DNA from: Dromaius novaehollandiae
Taxonomy: Eukaryota; Chordata; Aves; Casuariiformes; Dromaiidae
DNA length: 64,000 nucleotides
Direction of reading: 5' to 3'
Assembly (NCBI RefSeq): GCF_036370855.1
Contig: NC_088117.1
Coordinates: 2,356,001-2,420,000, forward strand
How positions within the stretch are numbered: the stretch's first letter is position 1; every line of letters begins with the position of its first letter. The position numbers were made by a program, and so were the translations under genes. Below the pieces are notes generated by a model. That model was not told where the DNA came from. It did no database searches and saw nothing but the letters and a program-made list of their open reading frames with translations. Below, in pieces: positions 32,577 through 49,961 of this stretch.

Positions 32577-35500
32577 CACATGCCTCAATGAATGTGTATG
32601 TGCGGCTGCTGCAGTGGGAAGCTGGAGAACTAGCAGGACAGGCTGGGGCATTCTGGCCTCTCTGCACAGCTCAAAGGGGGACTCTAAAACAACCAAACGT
32701 ACTGGGGAAATTGGCCAGAAAAAATTAAAATACAAGAACTTGACTTTTGATTTGAAAGCATATCTCGTCCAATCACAGAGTTATCACAGGGTAACATTCT
32801 CATTTACTTTTTGTGTAGAGTTCATGCATGCAATTTTTAATATTAAAAAAAAAGAAAAAAAACAAGAAAGTTGTCATATCAAAACTATGTTAAAGTAGAA
32901 CTAATAGTAAAAGCACATATCAGTAATTCAGGGTAAATTATGTTACAGGGATGGTGCAATTATCCCCAAACCAAACATTATAAAACCAAGAAATTAATCA
33001 ATATTAACCATAGAAGAGACTCAAACATGTCAAGATATGGAAGTGAAGTGAAGGCACCAAAAACTTTAAATGACACCAGGAAGAAAATATAGACAAGAAC
33101 TTAATATGTCTTTAAAAATGACTTCAACCTAATCTGGGCTTATATGGTAGTCCCTGGCTGGTGGAAAGTTTTCTGGAAAAAAATTGTGGTTTTTTTCAAT
33201 TAAAAATTATGATTCCAGCTAAATGCAATCTTGTTGTAGAAAATGCCAACTTTCCTTTTAAAAAAATTAGTTGTCTTTGGCCTATTTTTAGCTGTTTGGG
33301 GCCAAAAACTAGATTTTTTTTTCAGCCAAAAAGTATTTGGTTTTAAGATGGCTGATTTTTCATTGTAAAGGTGATCTTTTCCATCAACCCCCCTTGATTT
33401 TTTGACCAGCTTTGGCAATATCCCAACAATTACAGAGTGATCATTGCCTCACAGCACTGGGCCTTTGCTTGGTGGTGATGTGGAACATGTGTCATGCTGT
33501 GTTTGGGGACCCACGGGCTGGCAATTTAACTCTCAGGGGGCTGACAACATCTGCAGTGGGGCTAAGGGATCTGTGCGTCTCGTTACGTGTCTGTACAAAA
33601 TGTGCCGGCTCAGAAGGTGTCTGTGTGGTTTATGCATCTCACATGGCTTCTGTGGGGTTGCAGTATCGTGGGTGGTTGCGATGGATGGCAGTACATCAGC
33701 TCTGCGAGTGCTATTCGAGTTGCAGGAGCTGCCTATGGGGAACACATGCATCTCCTCCTGGGGCGGTGGGGATGATGTGCCGCGGAGAGGCTGTGCAGCT
33801 CGGGTGATGGTGGGCGCTAGGACGTTCAGAGTGGGATGGTAGCTTCCCAGGGCTGTCTTGGCTCCATGGTGCCAGCCTGTCTCTCTGGCACTCCTGAGGG
33901 ACCATTCTGCAGGGCTGCAGAGTAGAATCCATTTTTAAAACTCCATACAATGAAAAGGAAAGAAGCAAGGCCACCAGGTTTGCATCTTTCGCTTGCTAGA
34001 CAGGAGAGCCCATGGAGCTGGGGTCAGTCTGGCCTTCCAGCCCCATGGGCTCTCAAGCCTTGCCCATCTGAGACCTGGCTTGGGCCTATGGCTCTGCCAA
34101 GCATCATAAAACAGAGCGCCTCACTGCTTTCTTGTCTTTACAAGGACCCCAGGCAACGTGTCCCAGCATGCTACGTACTCATGGGGCCTTCCACAGCAGG
34201 AGGGCATTGAGGTCTCTGAGCCAGGGCTGCTGCATCGAAGCTGAGGGCACCAAATGACAGGCTGTGACATCAGATGGGGACAACACCTTCCCACTGATCG
34301 CTCATCCCACAGAGCAATCAGCAGGCCAGCCCAAGGTCACAACAAAGCTCACTCTACCACAAGGCTCCAGCCTGATCTTGACCCTACTAGCCTGTTCTTG
34401 GCCCAACTAGCCTGATTCCTTTAGGGGATGCATGTGCTGGGGCCCCGACCATGTTTCCCTACAGCCAGCAGATGTCTGCGACAGGCACCCAAGGAACAGG
34501 GCACCATTACCCATAGAGGGGCTGTGCCAGAGAAGCAGCTGCCACCAAAGCGAGGGCCATCCTCTGGAAGGAGTGGGGCTATCTCCCTCCATGGCTTGCC
34601 TGCAGACAGTGTGCCAAGAAGAGCATGGCCACAGCCCAAAGCACAAGCCAGGCTGGTTGTGCTGGCTTTCCTGTGGCCCACTGCCCCACAAATGGTGAGT
34701 GCTCTCTGCCTCTTGCCTGTGGAGCCTTTGGAGCAGAGGGCCTTTGGACCTGGACTGCTCAGGGCACAGGGGATGCTCCTACCCTGGGGCAGAGAGCGCT
34801 CTGGGGTGGTGTGGGGACATGAACAGCCACACCACAGAGAGGGGTCTGGCTCAGGATGCTTCATATTGCTGTGAGGCTGCAGTGAAGGAGGAAGTGAGGG
34901 TGCCGCATGCCAGCTGCCCCAGGCAGTGGTTCCTGGGGCAGACTGGGCAGGTGTGTCCCTGTTAACAGGGGTGCATGCAGTGTCCGTACCCCCAGCTCCC
35001 AGCATCTTGGAAAGGGCACTCCCATACTGAGGGCAGGGACTCTACCAGCCCCTTCTCCCCCAGTCCTGGCACTGGATCCTGTGCCCGCAGCGGGTACTGG
35101 TCTCCCCCACTTTGCCATGATGCTCCTGCTCTCCCAAGACTGGATCCATCGGTTTTCTAAATCTTGGAGTAAATCAAACACACCACCACAAAATGCAGGG
35201 TCTACCCTAGTTGCGCTGAGGGCCCCCCACCAGCTCTCTGTTGTTTTATTCCCTTTTTCTCTTCATCCTGCCTGTTCTTCTTCCTCCTCTCTCTTTTCAC
35301 TTCCCAACTTCTCCTCATTGCACCACCCACCCCATCCCTCTTTATCCTCTCTCCCAGTCAGGGCTCAGGCTATCAAGACACAACCTGCAATCTTCCTGCA
35401 GAGCTGCTCTGGGTTTTGGGCCCTGTGGCGGTGGGGAGAGGTGAGACCTAAGGTGTGGGAACACGCCCAGCACAAGGTGCAGCATGGGTACAGCACAGGT

Positions 35501-36616
35501 GATAACAGGGATGCCCGTCTTCCCCACTGGCTATGGGTCATGGCTGGCAAGAGCATGGGGCCACCCTATCGTGTCTGCTGGCCCTGAGGGGACAGATGAG
35601 ATGAGCACTTTGTGTGAGCTCGTGGCAGACCAGCCCAGCTGAGAGCTCAGCTGGCCTTGGCCCCCAGGCCGGTGTCCCAGGGGTGCTCCCGGGAGCCTCT
35701 TGGGATTGAGCCTGCATTGGTCTAAAACAGAGCCACCTCCATTTCACCTACAGAGCCATGGCCCAGAGAGCCCCTGGAGCATCGCATGCTGCTCCCCGAG
35801 GTGCCCCCGTGCCTGCAGACAGGGATGAGCCACCCTGCCGCTGGGGGCCACATCTCCTCGCGCCAGCGCCGCCTCCGTCCCCCCGGCCCCTCCATGCATC
35901 ACGCCTCTCGTAGCCTGGCGGGGAGCCTGCTCTGAGCAGCCCTGGGCAGAAACCCACCAGTCGCCCAGGGAGGCGATTTTGGCAGCCCGTTAACCAGGAG
36001 GTCTGGCAGCAAAACGCACCTCCCACTTCCACACGAGACAACAGAGTAGCCACAGTGCAGAGTGTCATACAACAGACGGCAACATGCAGAGGGACACTGG
36101 CTTAGTCTGACAGACCGACAGCCCAACCTGACGCTGAAGTGTGTCTCAAGCTCTAGCAAGAGCAGACACGTTCGCTTATTTGGAAACAGCTGGCTTTAAA
36201 GGTAACAATTTGTAAATTTTCTCTGGTTACATGAGAGCAGTTTTACTCCAGGCTGGAAAGTGCACAGTTTGAGCCAGGTTGGGTCTTTAAAACCTCCTCT
36301 TTTAAGCATTTGTGTCTCTCTTCTAGAGCTGAAATACTGCTGACGATAACCAGAGACAGCTGTCACTTGTGTGCTGAGGACTATGTCCCGAATGCTAATA
36401 ATCACAAACAAAAATCACATGTAGAGAATGTGACACGCATGGCTCTCAGTGAGGTGACACAGTGCCCAAATTAAATTGGGGTGATCATTTTAGGCATACA
36501 ATGACAAACAGTTACAGGAACACTCAGGAACAGAAAAAAATATGTCATTGGATTCAAAAGGTCAGCACCGGTAAGGTGAGCAAAGCACAGAGAGGAACAT
36601 CAGAAATCATCCAGGC

Positions 36617-36647
<31 letters not shown>
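36617..36647. repeat. (AAAAC)n microsatellite
   Basis: Five to six pentamer copies. Confidence 0.9.
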
Positions 36648-36736
36648 CTCGGTTGCATCTCCCAACTCATCACAGGACTCCAAACCACCTCCTGCCTGCC
36701 CTCCAGGATCCCAGCATCCTTTCAGGTACACGGGAT

Positions 36737-37000
<264 letters not shown>

Positions 37001-39635
37001 CTAAAATGAATATGTATAAGTGATTAGATCTCTAGTGTGTTGTTGGAAACTCTAAATCTATTTGAATACTGCCCCATGTCATGTCCTTCATTTAGGTGAG
37101 AAAGCTATTGGAGATGTTCTGTCACTCCCAGTCCTCCAAGGGCCTCTGTGACCCACAATTACAGCATGGCCGCCACACGGCCACAGCTATGGGGCCAGCC
37201 TCGCATCTGGAGCACTGGAAACCCCTCTGGGGAATAGCCCTGGTCTCCTCAGTGTCTGCTTCAGGCCTGCACAGCTGACCTCGCTTCCTCGGGAGCACCT
37301 GGGAATGCGCCGATGAGCGCCCTGCCCCTCACTTCCACCACTAGGCTAGCTAGACCAGGAGGTGAGATGCTGCACCTACCACTAAAAAAATTGCTCAGGG
37401 CCTTTTCTGAGGCTGAATCCTAGTGCCACAAGAGAGAGAGAGGACTGCATTGAAAGAGAAGTCATTGTATGAATATTCTGTAAAAAATGTATTCAAAAAT
37501 TTAAATGATGCGTTTGTGCAAAGCCGAACTTTTTTTTTTCCAAAGTAAAAGGGTTAAAAAAAAAAGGAAACTGGAAGAAAAAGAAAAGTAAAAAAAGGAA
37601 AAGAAAGGGAGGAAGCAAAGCATTAGTGCTATGATGTCATCGGGGGTTGGAATGAACTCAAAGAGAAACAGAACTGAAAAATGTAGCCATTGGTGTTAGC
37701 GAGTCGGACCTGGTTAGCGCAGGCTGGGAGCACCAGCCGCCATGGTGCAGGGGCAGCGAGCCGAGGGGACCGGCCGCACTCTGCGGCGGGCGCTGAGAAC
37801 GATTCCTCCCCAATTGCTTTCGTGCCAATGAGTGTGACCTTTCCGACGGGGGACGGAGTGACCAGGTCTGGCTCTGCTACCGCACGGGGGTAACCAAAAT
37901 GTATCCCGCTGGTGCGTAGAGCATGCTCGGGGATACATTTGCTCCTCCTTCTCAGTTCTCTCTTTTGCGGACATGCACAAACGGAAAGGAAAGCAAGATG
38001 AATGGAATGAAATGTCTTTTTCTTCCATGGCATCTCAGGAAATAGCCATGGCAAAACTGTGATCCCAAAAACCATTATTTTTGTTTGTTTGTTTTAACAA
38101 ATAAATCTTTCCACTTGCCTACCTTCTAGCAATGTACCAGATACTAGTGCTCTGACGTTTCCTCCTGTGGAAAAGTCTTACATTGTCAAACGGCTCTTTA
38201 CCATGAGGCTGTTTATCCCCACAGGGCAGCATGCTTTGCTCACAGTCCCACAGACTCTGCCCAATGACCCAGTGCAGTATTTTCTAGAAGGTTGGCAAGT
38301 GAAAAATGGCAGTGTGACTAGTGTGCTCTGTCCCAGCAGCCTTAATCCCGTCCGTGCTGCTGCTTTTTGGAAGCAAAGGAAAAAAATAAAAAAAATGTTT
38401 TTTTTTCCAATACTGTATTAGTGAACTGAACCCAGCAAGCTCTCAGGATATAGCAGCCTGGCCTTGTGCTTCCCCTCACTGCTCTCAGGAAGGTCACTTC
38501 CACCTGAGCAGCCTTTCTGTACTCCCCAGCCAGTGCTGCTCCCACAGGGCCATTTCATTTCGCTCATTCAGGTGACATCACTTTGGGGTTCCCAATCATT
38601 GTTCTCTCTCTTTCGTTCACTCATTCTGTGAAGTCACCTAAAGGATCTGTTGCTCTCTGAATGCTGCTTTGCTTCCCCAAGGAAGAAAAGCAGCCCTGAC
38701 GATTCAGAGAGAGCTTCCTGGTGCCCTAAACTGGGATACAGGGTGCAACCAGGGTTCATCCCAAGAGAAATGGGGTAAGGGGAGAGTGAGGCTGGTGGCT
38801 GGGCCTGGCTCAAATATGTTACCATGGTTCAGTGTCACTGCCAGGCAACACCAACCCTCCTGGGCTTCCCTTGCCTGTGTGACAAGGAGGCATTTTAGGG
38901 ATGGGAAATGCTGGGGAGAGCAATGGTCCCAGGGAACCACCCCTCAGAGTCTCGGTGCTGACAAGCACTGGCATTGCTGGCTCCCATCCTGGGAGACGTC
39001 CTTGTCTCCAAATGACAAGAGCACACACCACCTCTTTTGGGAATCTGTCCTGGGTATGAAGACAGCTACTGCACCCCTGAGGAGCAGGGAGGGAGGGGGA
39101 GGCTTTGGCTCATTTTGGAAACCATCACTTGAGCATTTCTCCACCTAAGCAGCACAAAAGCCGCAGGGGAAGGGATGCTCAGTGACAGCAGATTAACCCT
39201 CCCATCCTCTTGTAGCAAGTGCAGCCACAGTAGTACCTCCGTGCAGAGCATCTGCAAAGGAGTGGCGCTGGCACTGCTTGCTCAGCTGGAAAAAGACGTG
39301 GCTCCAGCACACTACCCCCAGCAGAGCAAGGTGCCAGGTCCCCCTCATGAGCACAGCTGAGGACAAATCTGGGCATTTGGGCCAGGTGTCTGTCCCAGAC
39401 AGAGCTGCACACAACTCACCTCCCAGGAGAGATGGCATTGGCCAAAAGCACTCCCAGGGACAAGGCAGGGCACCTACAGCTCGCTAGTAGCTCAGTAACA
39501 CCTGGCCAGAGTTACTGGAGTGCGGGGTGGGGGACAGAGGGCCCCATGCTAATCCACAGCTCTGCATTCACTGATTTGATGAAGGAATGGAAAACGCACC
39601 TGTTGGAGATTTGCTCTAAAAACGGTTTGTCCTAC
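37001..39635 (-). other. GRIN1: GRIN1 intron 20
   Basis: Contains A-rich runs at about 37528-37612 and a CpG-rich patch at about 37690-37930. No gene supported. Confidence 0.65.
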
Positions 39636-39781
39636 CTGCAGGTTTTTCCTCCACACATTAACGGCTGCAAACGCCAGCTGCATCTGCTTCCTCCGCGCGT
39701 CCTTATGCCTTTTGTAAGCTATTTCTATGAATATTAAAAATATCCCGGCAACAATACCTCCAGCCACCAGCATAAACACAC
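39636..39781 (-). CDS. GRIN1: GRIN1 exon 20, M4 helix and C0
   Basis: Encodes the fourth membrane helix ([20 protein letters not shown]) and the constitutive membrane-proximal tail C0 ending WRKNLQ, a calmodulin and alpha-actinin site in mammals. The donor is CAG|GTAGGA. Confidence 0.97.
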
Positions 39782-40824
39782 CTGAAATAAGCAGGAAAGT
39801 TACAGAGGGCAATGGAAACTGCACCATGACACTTCATTTCCTCTGTATCACACTGAGCAAGAGGAGCATCTTCCAACCCAGGGTCCCCCAGCCCCCCGCC
39901 ATCCCCCCACAGTCCAGGAGAGGCCGGGGAGGGTAACCCAGCACAGCAGTGCAGGCGTTGCAGCTGCCTGGGTGATGGGCAGCAAGGTGATGGTATGCCG
40001 GGTGTCTTTGCAAGCTCCTCCTGGTCATGCACAACCACCAGCACCAGCAGTGCTGCAGCGATGCTCGGGAGCAGGCACAGAGCTCTGGGGTGCTGGGTAC
40101 AGTAGCCAGCATGAGGACAGACCCCATCTCCTCAGACTGCTGGGTTGTTTGCACCAGAAACCAAACTCCGGTGCTCCTGTTTAGCCCATCAGGAAGGGCA
40201 CCAGTGCACAGAGCTGGCTGTGCTGTCCTCAGCCATCTGGGAATCCACAGGGGTGATGTGTTGGGAACCATGGGATGGGGAGGTGGGGAGCACTGAATGT
40301 CCTGGGGAGGTGGAGCAAACTGCTCCCTCTGTTGGCACTTCTGTCCTGGCCCTGAGTTGCCAATGAGGAGTGGGTGCCACAGGACAAGTCTAATCCTACA
40401 TTCACATGTGGGTTGGGCAAAGGGCTGCCAGCAGTGAGCTGCTGCAAAGCTAAAGCCCATCTGGAGAACTCACAGTCTTTACAAATAGGGGTCAAGAAAA
40501 AAAAAAAAAACCCACTGAATAAATTGTCGTCTTTCTGCCCTCTGCTCCCTGTCCCAGAGGATCCTGGGACAGTATTCTCAAGGCTGGGTGGCTGCTCCTT
40601 GCCACCCACTCCTTCCTGTAGCATGTTCCTTGCTCACCTCCTCAGCCACTTTTTCTTTCCCAGGAGGTGCTGCTCCCTTCTCTCTGCCTTTGGCGACAGC
40701 TCTGACTTCACCATGACAGCTGCAGTTTGGCCAGAGCAGAGGGAGGGGAACAATGTTCAAAGCAGGCCATACCCATGGATGAGAAAGCCACCCCAGGGAA
40801 GGTCTGGGAGGCTTCTTGGAGTCA

Positions 40825-43550
<2,726 letters not shown>

Positions 43551-44219
43551 TCAGGTTGGGCAGCCCAGTTTGCCTGCAGCCTCTGTGAGAGCAGTGAGGA
43601 TGCTCCCATCCCTAATTTAACCACTGAGTTTGGTTATTAGTAGCCCTCTTCTCCCAATGTGATCTGTGCTGCAGCTCCTGCCCAAAGAGTAGGCACAATT
43701 TTGCAGAAGGAGTAGAAGGGGGTGAAAGGGGGTTTGAAGCCCTTCATTCCCACACAGAGGCAATTGCAGAGGCCAGAAATGGAGGTCATTGCCAGGGCCA
43801 GGGCTCTGAGCATGCCTTTCCTCTTGCAACCACTGTGCTCTCTATGCTCCAGCTCCTGTGACACTGTCAAGCCTGCCTCAAATCCCCCTTCAGTGCCATG
43901 CCTGGAAACCCAGCTAGCCCTGATAGGTCTTTCCTCAGCTTTTGCTGTGGTCCTGAGATCAGATGCCCCTTCCATGTCTCAACCCAGTACTGGGCACCTG
44001 CACAGCCCACCCACAGATGCAAACACCCGCATCCCTGTTCCTTTCACACCAAGTGGACATGTCCCTTCCAGCAAAGGATGGGCAGACCCCATCCAGCCAT
44101 GCTTCAGCTGCATCTTTCCCTGGCTGGTGTGGGTCCTGCTTTCCCCCCCAGGCTGCAGACCCCCAGAGCCCCCCCTGCTCCCACACCTGCAGGGCCAGGC
44201 AAGGTGTTGGTCCCACTCA

Positions 44220-44552
<333 letters not shown>

Positions 44553-45479
44553 CTATGTTTCCTAACCATCCATCCCTTCAGGGACCCGTTTGTCAGAGAA
44601 GGTCTTGATCTCAGTGGAGCGGAAGTTGCTGTGGGGCAGTGGATGCCATGGGGCTGAGGACACTCTGGGACAGAGGATGCTTTGGCTTCTTGGCTATTGT
44701 GAGGAAGGGGGTGCCATGGGACAGTGCTGCCATGGGGCTGAGGATGCAGGAGGGCAGTGGATGCCATGGGACTGATAATGCGGTGGGCAGAGTATGCAGT
44801 AGGCTGCTGGATACTGTGGGGCTGGCAATGTTGTGGGACCTGCTCTCCTGCAGGTCTGGGCTGCTAGGCTGTGCCTGTGTCCTTGCGAGAGTGGAAAACG
44901 GGTCTGAGGCATGCTGACATCTGCTGAGAGTATTGACTGCACCGCAGGGACCATTTCATTAGTTATAACTCATCTATAATGAATCGTTTCCTCGTTGGTT
45001 ATTGCAGGCTCTCCAGGAACTGGCAGGGAGCTTGGCTGGATACAGACTATTTCTGGACAAGGTTTTTCTCTGTTGATTCCTCTCTCCCTCTGCCTGTGTG
45101 TCTGTTTTCACTCAGCACAGGGGCTCAGACCAGCCAGTGACAGACCCAGGCACAACTACTCAGGGCTTGATCCCTGGCACACGCACACAGCTTTGATGCT
45201 CCCCCGCACCCCGCTCCCCCTCTGTGGTCCCATGGTGCTGTCCGGGCTCTGCCATTCCATCAGCCTGCGTGCCTCCCATAGCCTGACTCCCCTCCTCAGT
45301 TGCAGCTCCTGCTCCTTTTTGAGGTAGAAGCAATAGCTGCACATGGGATGGGAGCGCTGGCCCATTTCTGCAGGGCTGGGAGCTTTGCCCTGGATCCCTG
45401 TGGGCACTTGGAAGACATGTGGGGTGGAATCGGGACTGTGTGAGATGTCTCTGGAGAGGAAACCCAAGAGAAAGCATCA

Positions 45480-45824
<345 letters not shown>

Positions 45825-46617
45825 TCACCAAAGCCACCATCCACCCCATCCAAGTCTGATAGCGGCTGCAGACATGCCCCCGTCTGCTCTGCTGTCCTCT
45901 ATGCAAGGAACTCCCGCATTGCCCAAACCCAGCAGCCAGAGCATGACTCTGCCCTACATGTTCCAACTGCTGTGCTGTGCCCAGGCCGTGTGCAGATGCC
46001 AGCATCACCCAATTCCTTTTGCAGTCAGACAAGAAAAACCCAGCTCTTTCCAGGACTTGATGCCTCTCACCAGCTGTGCAGGTGCCCATCACACTGGATC
46101 CAGATGTGTAACCCACAGGCGAGAGAAGCAGCCCAAGAAGAACCCATTTCCCATCCCTGACGGCAAAGGGTGGTGGAATGGTCTCAGATGTGCTGCCTCC
46201 CACCATCACTGAATCCCTGCCAGCCCACTCCAGGGAGGGGAAGGCTTTTATCAATTCACTGAACAGTCCTCCCAGGCTCCCTGGCACTCTGACACAATGA
46301 CAGAGCTCACCCCACCCTGGGAGAGATCTGGACCTGAGGTTTGGCCCAGCAAGAAGCTGGGGACTGAGCTGGGGAACCGGGGTGAGAGAGACCTTCCAGG
46401 GCTGCTGCAAGCCCTTTGGGCAACCTGGAGTGAGTATTTACACCTCTAGGCTCCCCTTGCAAGGCTGACTTGGCCATCCCTGGTTTGGTCCCTTTTTGCC
46501 CCATGTCCCACTGCAGTAGCATTAGCCCTGCCACAAAGCAGACCTGCTCAAGGAGGGCATAGACTCCCGTCCCTAGTCCAGTGCCCCTCCCAGCCCTGGG
46601 TCATGGGCTGCAGGCTA

Positions 46618-46791
<174 letters not shown>

Positions 46792-47485
46792 TTATCCTGG
46801 TCCCCAGGACTCTCCTCTCTGCCTTAAGCATCCTGAAGCAGCCCCACTGCACTCATCTCCAGACTGTGGTTGTACCCCAAACAGCTCTTTGCTCCCTGCC
46901 TGCTGGGCTGGCTCTACAGCCCTCATGTACCACTGCCAGGCATCTCCCCTCTGCTGATCTGCAATCCTGATCGCCTTGCCAATCCTATCATGCTTGTCTC
47001 CAGGCCACAAATGGCATCTCATCCTGGCCAGCTCAAACCTCTCCCACTGAAACATGAGAGGCTCGCTGTAGATTATCTATGAGAGCCTCTGGACACAGGG
47101 CTGGTGGGGGAATACAGGTTCCCTGCCCCTTGGTAGAGCTGCCTCAGGGCCAAATAAGGGGAATAATCTCAGAGCCCAGTGGCCCATGGACCCCTTGTGA
47201 GAGTGGTTAGGCCATCAGCATGGCATCTGGTCTGACAGACATGTTTCCACATATCTAAGTGCCAAATGCTGCCTGATCTCTCAGCTTAGCAGCACCCAGA
47301 GAGGCCCAGAACTTCGGCATGGCTGCACAGAGCTGATGGTGTGGATAAGGCAAGGTCTAGCTCCCATGAGAGCCCCCCTAAGGGCTGCAGGGCTGTGTCT
47401 GAACAGGACACTGCAGGGTACTGCTCCCGGGGGGAGGAGAACCTCCCTGTCCCCTTCAGCCCCTCACTGACCCAAAGTACACTCA

Positions 47486-47605
<120 letters not shown>

Positions 47606-48377
47606 CTAGCACATAGGAGAGAAGTAAACAGTGCTGGCACCCATCAGGCTCACACACCAGCATTAAAACCAGACTGGCAAACACAGCTGCAAAGAGGACA
47701 TGATCTCTGAGAGACTGTACAGACAGCAGACACACACCTCCACTGCCTCACCATAAAGTCCAGGGTAAGAGGCCATATATGTGGCCCCACCTGTACATAC
47801 ACTGTATGTATGGGGGCCATATAGAGCCCATCCTTCTCACACCCAGAGTAGACAGTGGGAAGATAGAAGCGGGATATAAAAACCTCTTGCCTTTCTGAGC
47901 AAGGAGGAGTTGGAGACCTGAGCTATGTCTCTTTTGGGAAGCATCCTGAGAGCATGTTTGCATAGGGTTTGCCTCCACACCGCAGAGGGGGAGAGGTACA
48001 CTGTGGTACAACACGCAAGGTGGAGAGGAGCCTTGTGGGTACCTGGAGATGTCAGCCCTTCCCCACCCTGCAGCATTGGCCTGCCTCTCATTGAGAATGA
48101 GGAGATCGTGTTTGCACAAAGCTACCAAGCTTGTTGCTCTCTGCTTGTACCACTGCTGGGGAAGTGCATCACAGAAGGGAGAGTAACCTCAAGACTGACA
48201 TCCTGCACCAAAGGCTGGGCTTTGCTACGGTGCTGGAGGGGGTAGGCGGCAGTGGGTGAGTGATCTGGGCAGGGTGCAGGCAATGCCACAGGAGGGAAAA
48301 CACAGGACACACAGCTGGGAGCCAGGGAGCACGCAAGGCCTCCCCAGTCCTATGGAACACCCTGGCCCAGCCCATAC

Positions 48378-48542
48378 CTTCTTCACAAGGATAGTGAGGC
48401 CCTGGTACTTGAAGGGCTTGGAGAACTCAATGTACTGTGCCCGCTCGTTGTTGATGGTGAGAGGAGCCACAATCATATCTGCCTGGCCGCTCAGTAGCTC
48501 CCCCATCATCCCGTTCCACTCCTTCTTGTTGCTGTTGTTAAC
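48378..48542 (-). CDS. GRIN1: GRIN1 exon 13, S1 glycine-binding segment
   Basis: Exactly 55 codons from [16 protein letters not shown] to GLTILVKK, including the APLTINNER segment whose Pro, Thr and Arg bind glycine in mammals. Confidence 0.97.
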
Positions 48543-48750
48543 CTGCCAGAAAGCCAGCACAGGATGAGCCTGCCTCCCCTGACACCCATCCCTTGCCAGC
48601 CAGGACCCCTCATGCATGTGGTATATGCAGGGATGGGGGCTAAGGCTCACCACCACACTCCCTGCCTCCCCCCACCGCTCCGGAGAACAGCCCAAGGATG
48701 TTTCAACACATGATACAGGCAAAGAGACATTCCAAGCTGCCCAAACTCAC

Positions 48751-48878
48751 CCGCTCTTGGGTACCAAATTTACCATCAGCCACCAGGTGAACCTCATAGG
48801 TGAAATTCATGACCCCTGCCAGCCGGATGAGTAGGTCGATGCAGAAGCCGTAGCAGCACAGTGCCACAGTGGGGCGGC
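48751..48878 (-). CDS. GRIN1: GRIN1 exon 12, S1 segment
   Basis: Encodes [19 protein letters not shown] to GKFGTQER. The core is conserved; the first residues and IRLAGVMN differ from mammals (a surface loop), which argues for a non-mammalian source. Confidence 0.95.
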
Positions 48879-49825
48879 CTGCGGGTGGGAGAAAGCAGCA
48901 CGTCAAGTGCTGACAAGTGGAGACAGCTCTTTGCTAGGGACTGCTGGCTACACAGCTGTCCCCAGTGAAAGCAGCCACCTGCCTGGTTCTGGTTTCAGAG
49001 ATGTAATCATGTTATTCAGGCAGTGTCATCTACCTTCGTCACCCTGTCCCATTGCCTCCATCACCCAAGTGTGCAAGGGAAGCATCATTGTGGGAGAAAG
49101 GCAAACTAGAGGCAAAGGGGGATTCATCCATTTGGCATGACGCAATGAGGTGGACTGACAGCTCGTGCCACCTGCCCACACTAGGGAGGATGGAGGGAGC
49201 TTGGGGCATGCAGGGCTGGGTTGGAGGAATGCTAAAATGGATGTGTGTGGCTAAACACAGCCCAGGACACAACTCGGACTGAAGGGACTCATGCACAGGA
49301 AAGCATGACAGGCCAGAAAGGATCCACTTTAAGTGGATTTGTGCAATCCTGGCATTGCTAAGCAACTCACACACCCCACTATGCTCACTGCAAAGCCCGA
49401 AACATGCTTTGAATAACAAAATGATTTTAAACAGGGTATTGCTACTGATAATGTGCCCTTGGGTTCTTGTTTAGTGCTTCTGTTTGAGAATAGGGCAAAA
49501 GGAATCAGAGTGTGTCAAGATGTGGAAACACAATGTGCAATCCCCTAAAACAGCCATGGAGCCCCCAAGGAAGAAACAGAAGGAAAAACCCTGGCACACC
49601 TGATTTCCCCTGCCCAGTTGCTGCAGAGCATCACTGCAGGGCTGAGCTGACAGGTGGCACTAGGGACTGGACATGCTGCCACCCTTCCTCCTCATCACTG
49701 AGCCTGGGAGGCTCCCATGCAGCTGAGACCACCCAGGGACCCCTCCCCAGGGTGGGGCTCTTCGCCAACCAGGCGCACTGCTGGAGCCGCGGCCCTCGTC
49801 ACTCCATCTAGTTAGATCCAGTTAC

Positions 49826-49961
49826 CTGGGATGGTCTCGTTGGGCCCAGTACAAAAGACCTTTTTCACAGGGTCTCCATTGATGGTGAATTCCTCTCTGC
49901 ATGTGCCATCTGCTTGTGTGGGCTTCACGTACACAAAGGGCTCTTGATGGATCGTCACGAT
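49826..49961 (-). CDS. GRIN1: GRIN1 exon 11, start of S1
   Basis: Encodes [19 protein letters not shown] to CTGPNETIP. The loop end (NETIPG) differs from the mammalian NDTSPG. Confidence 0.96.

Noticed and set aside
32482..32735. Open frames across the TG microsatellite
   Set aside because: Repetitive Val/Cys or Thr/His coding from the microsatellite only.
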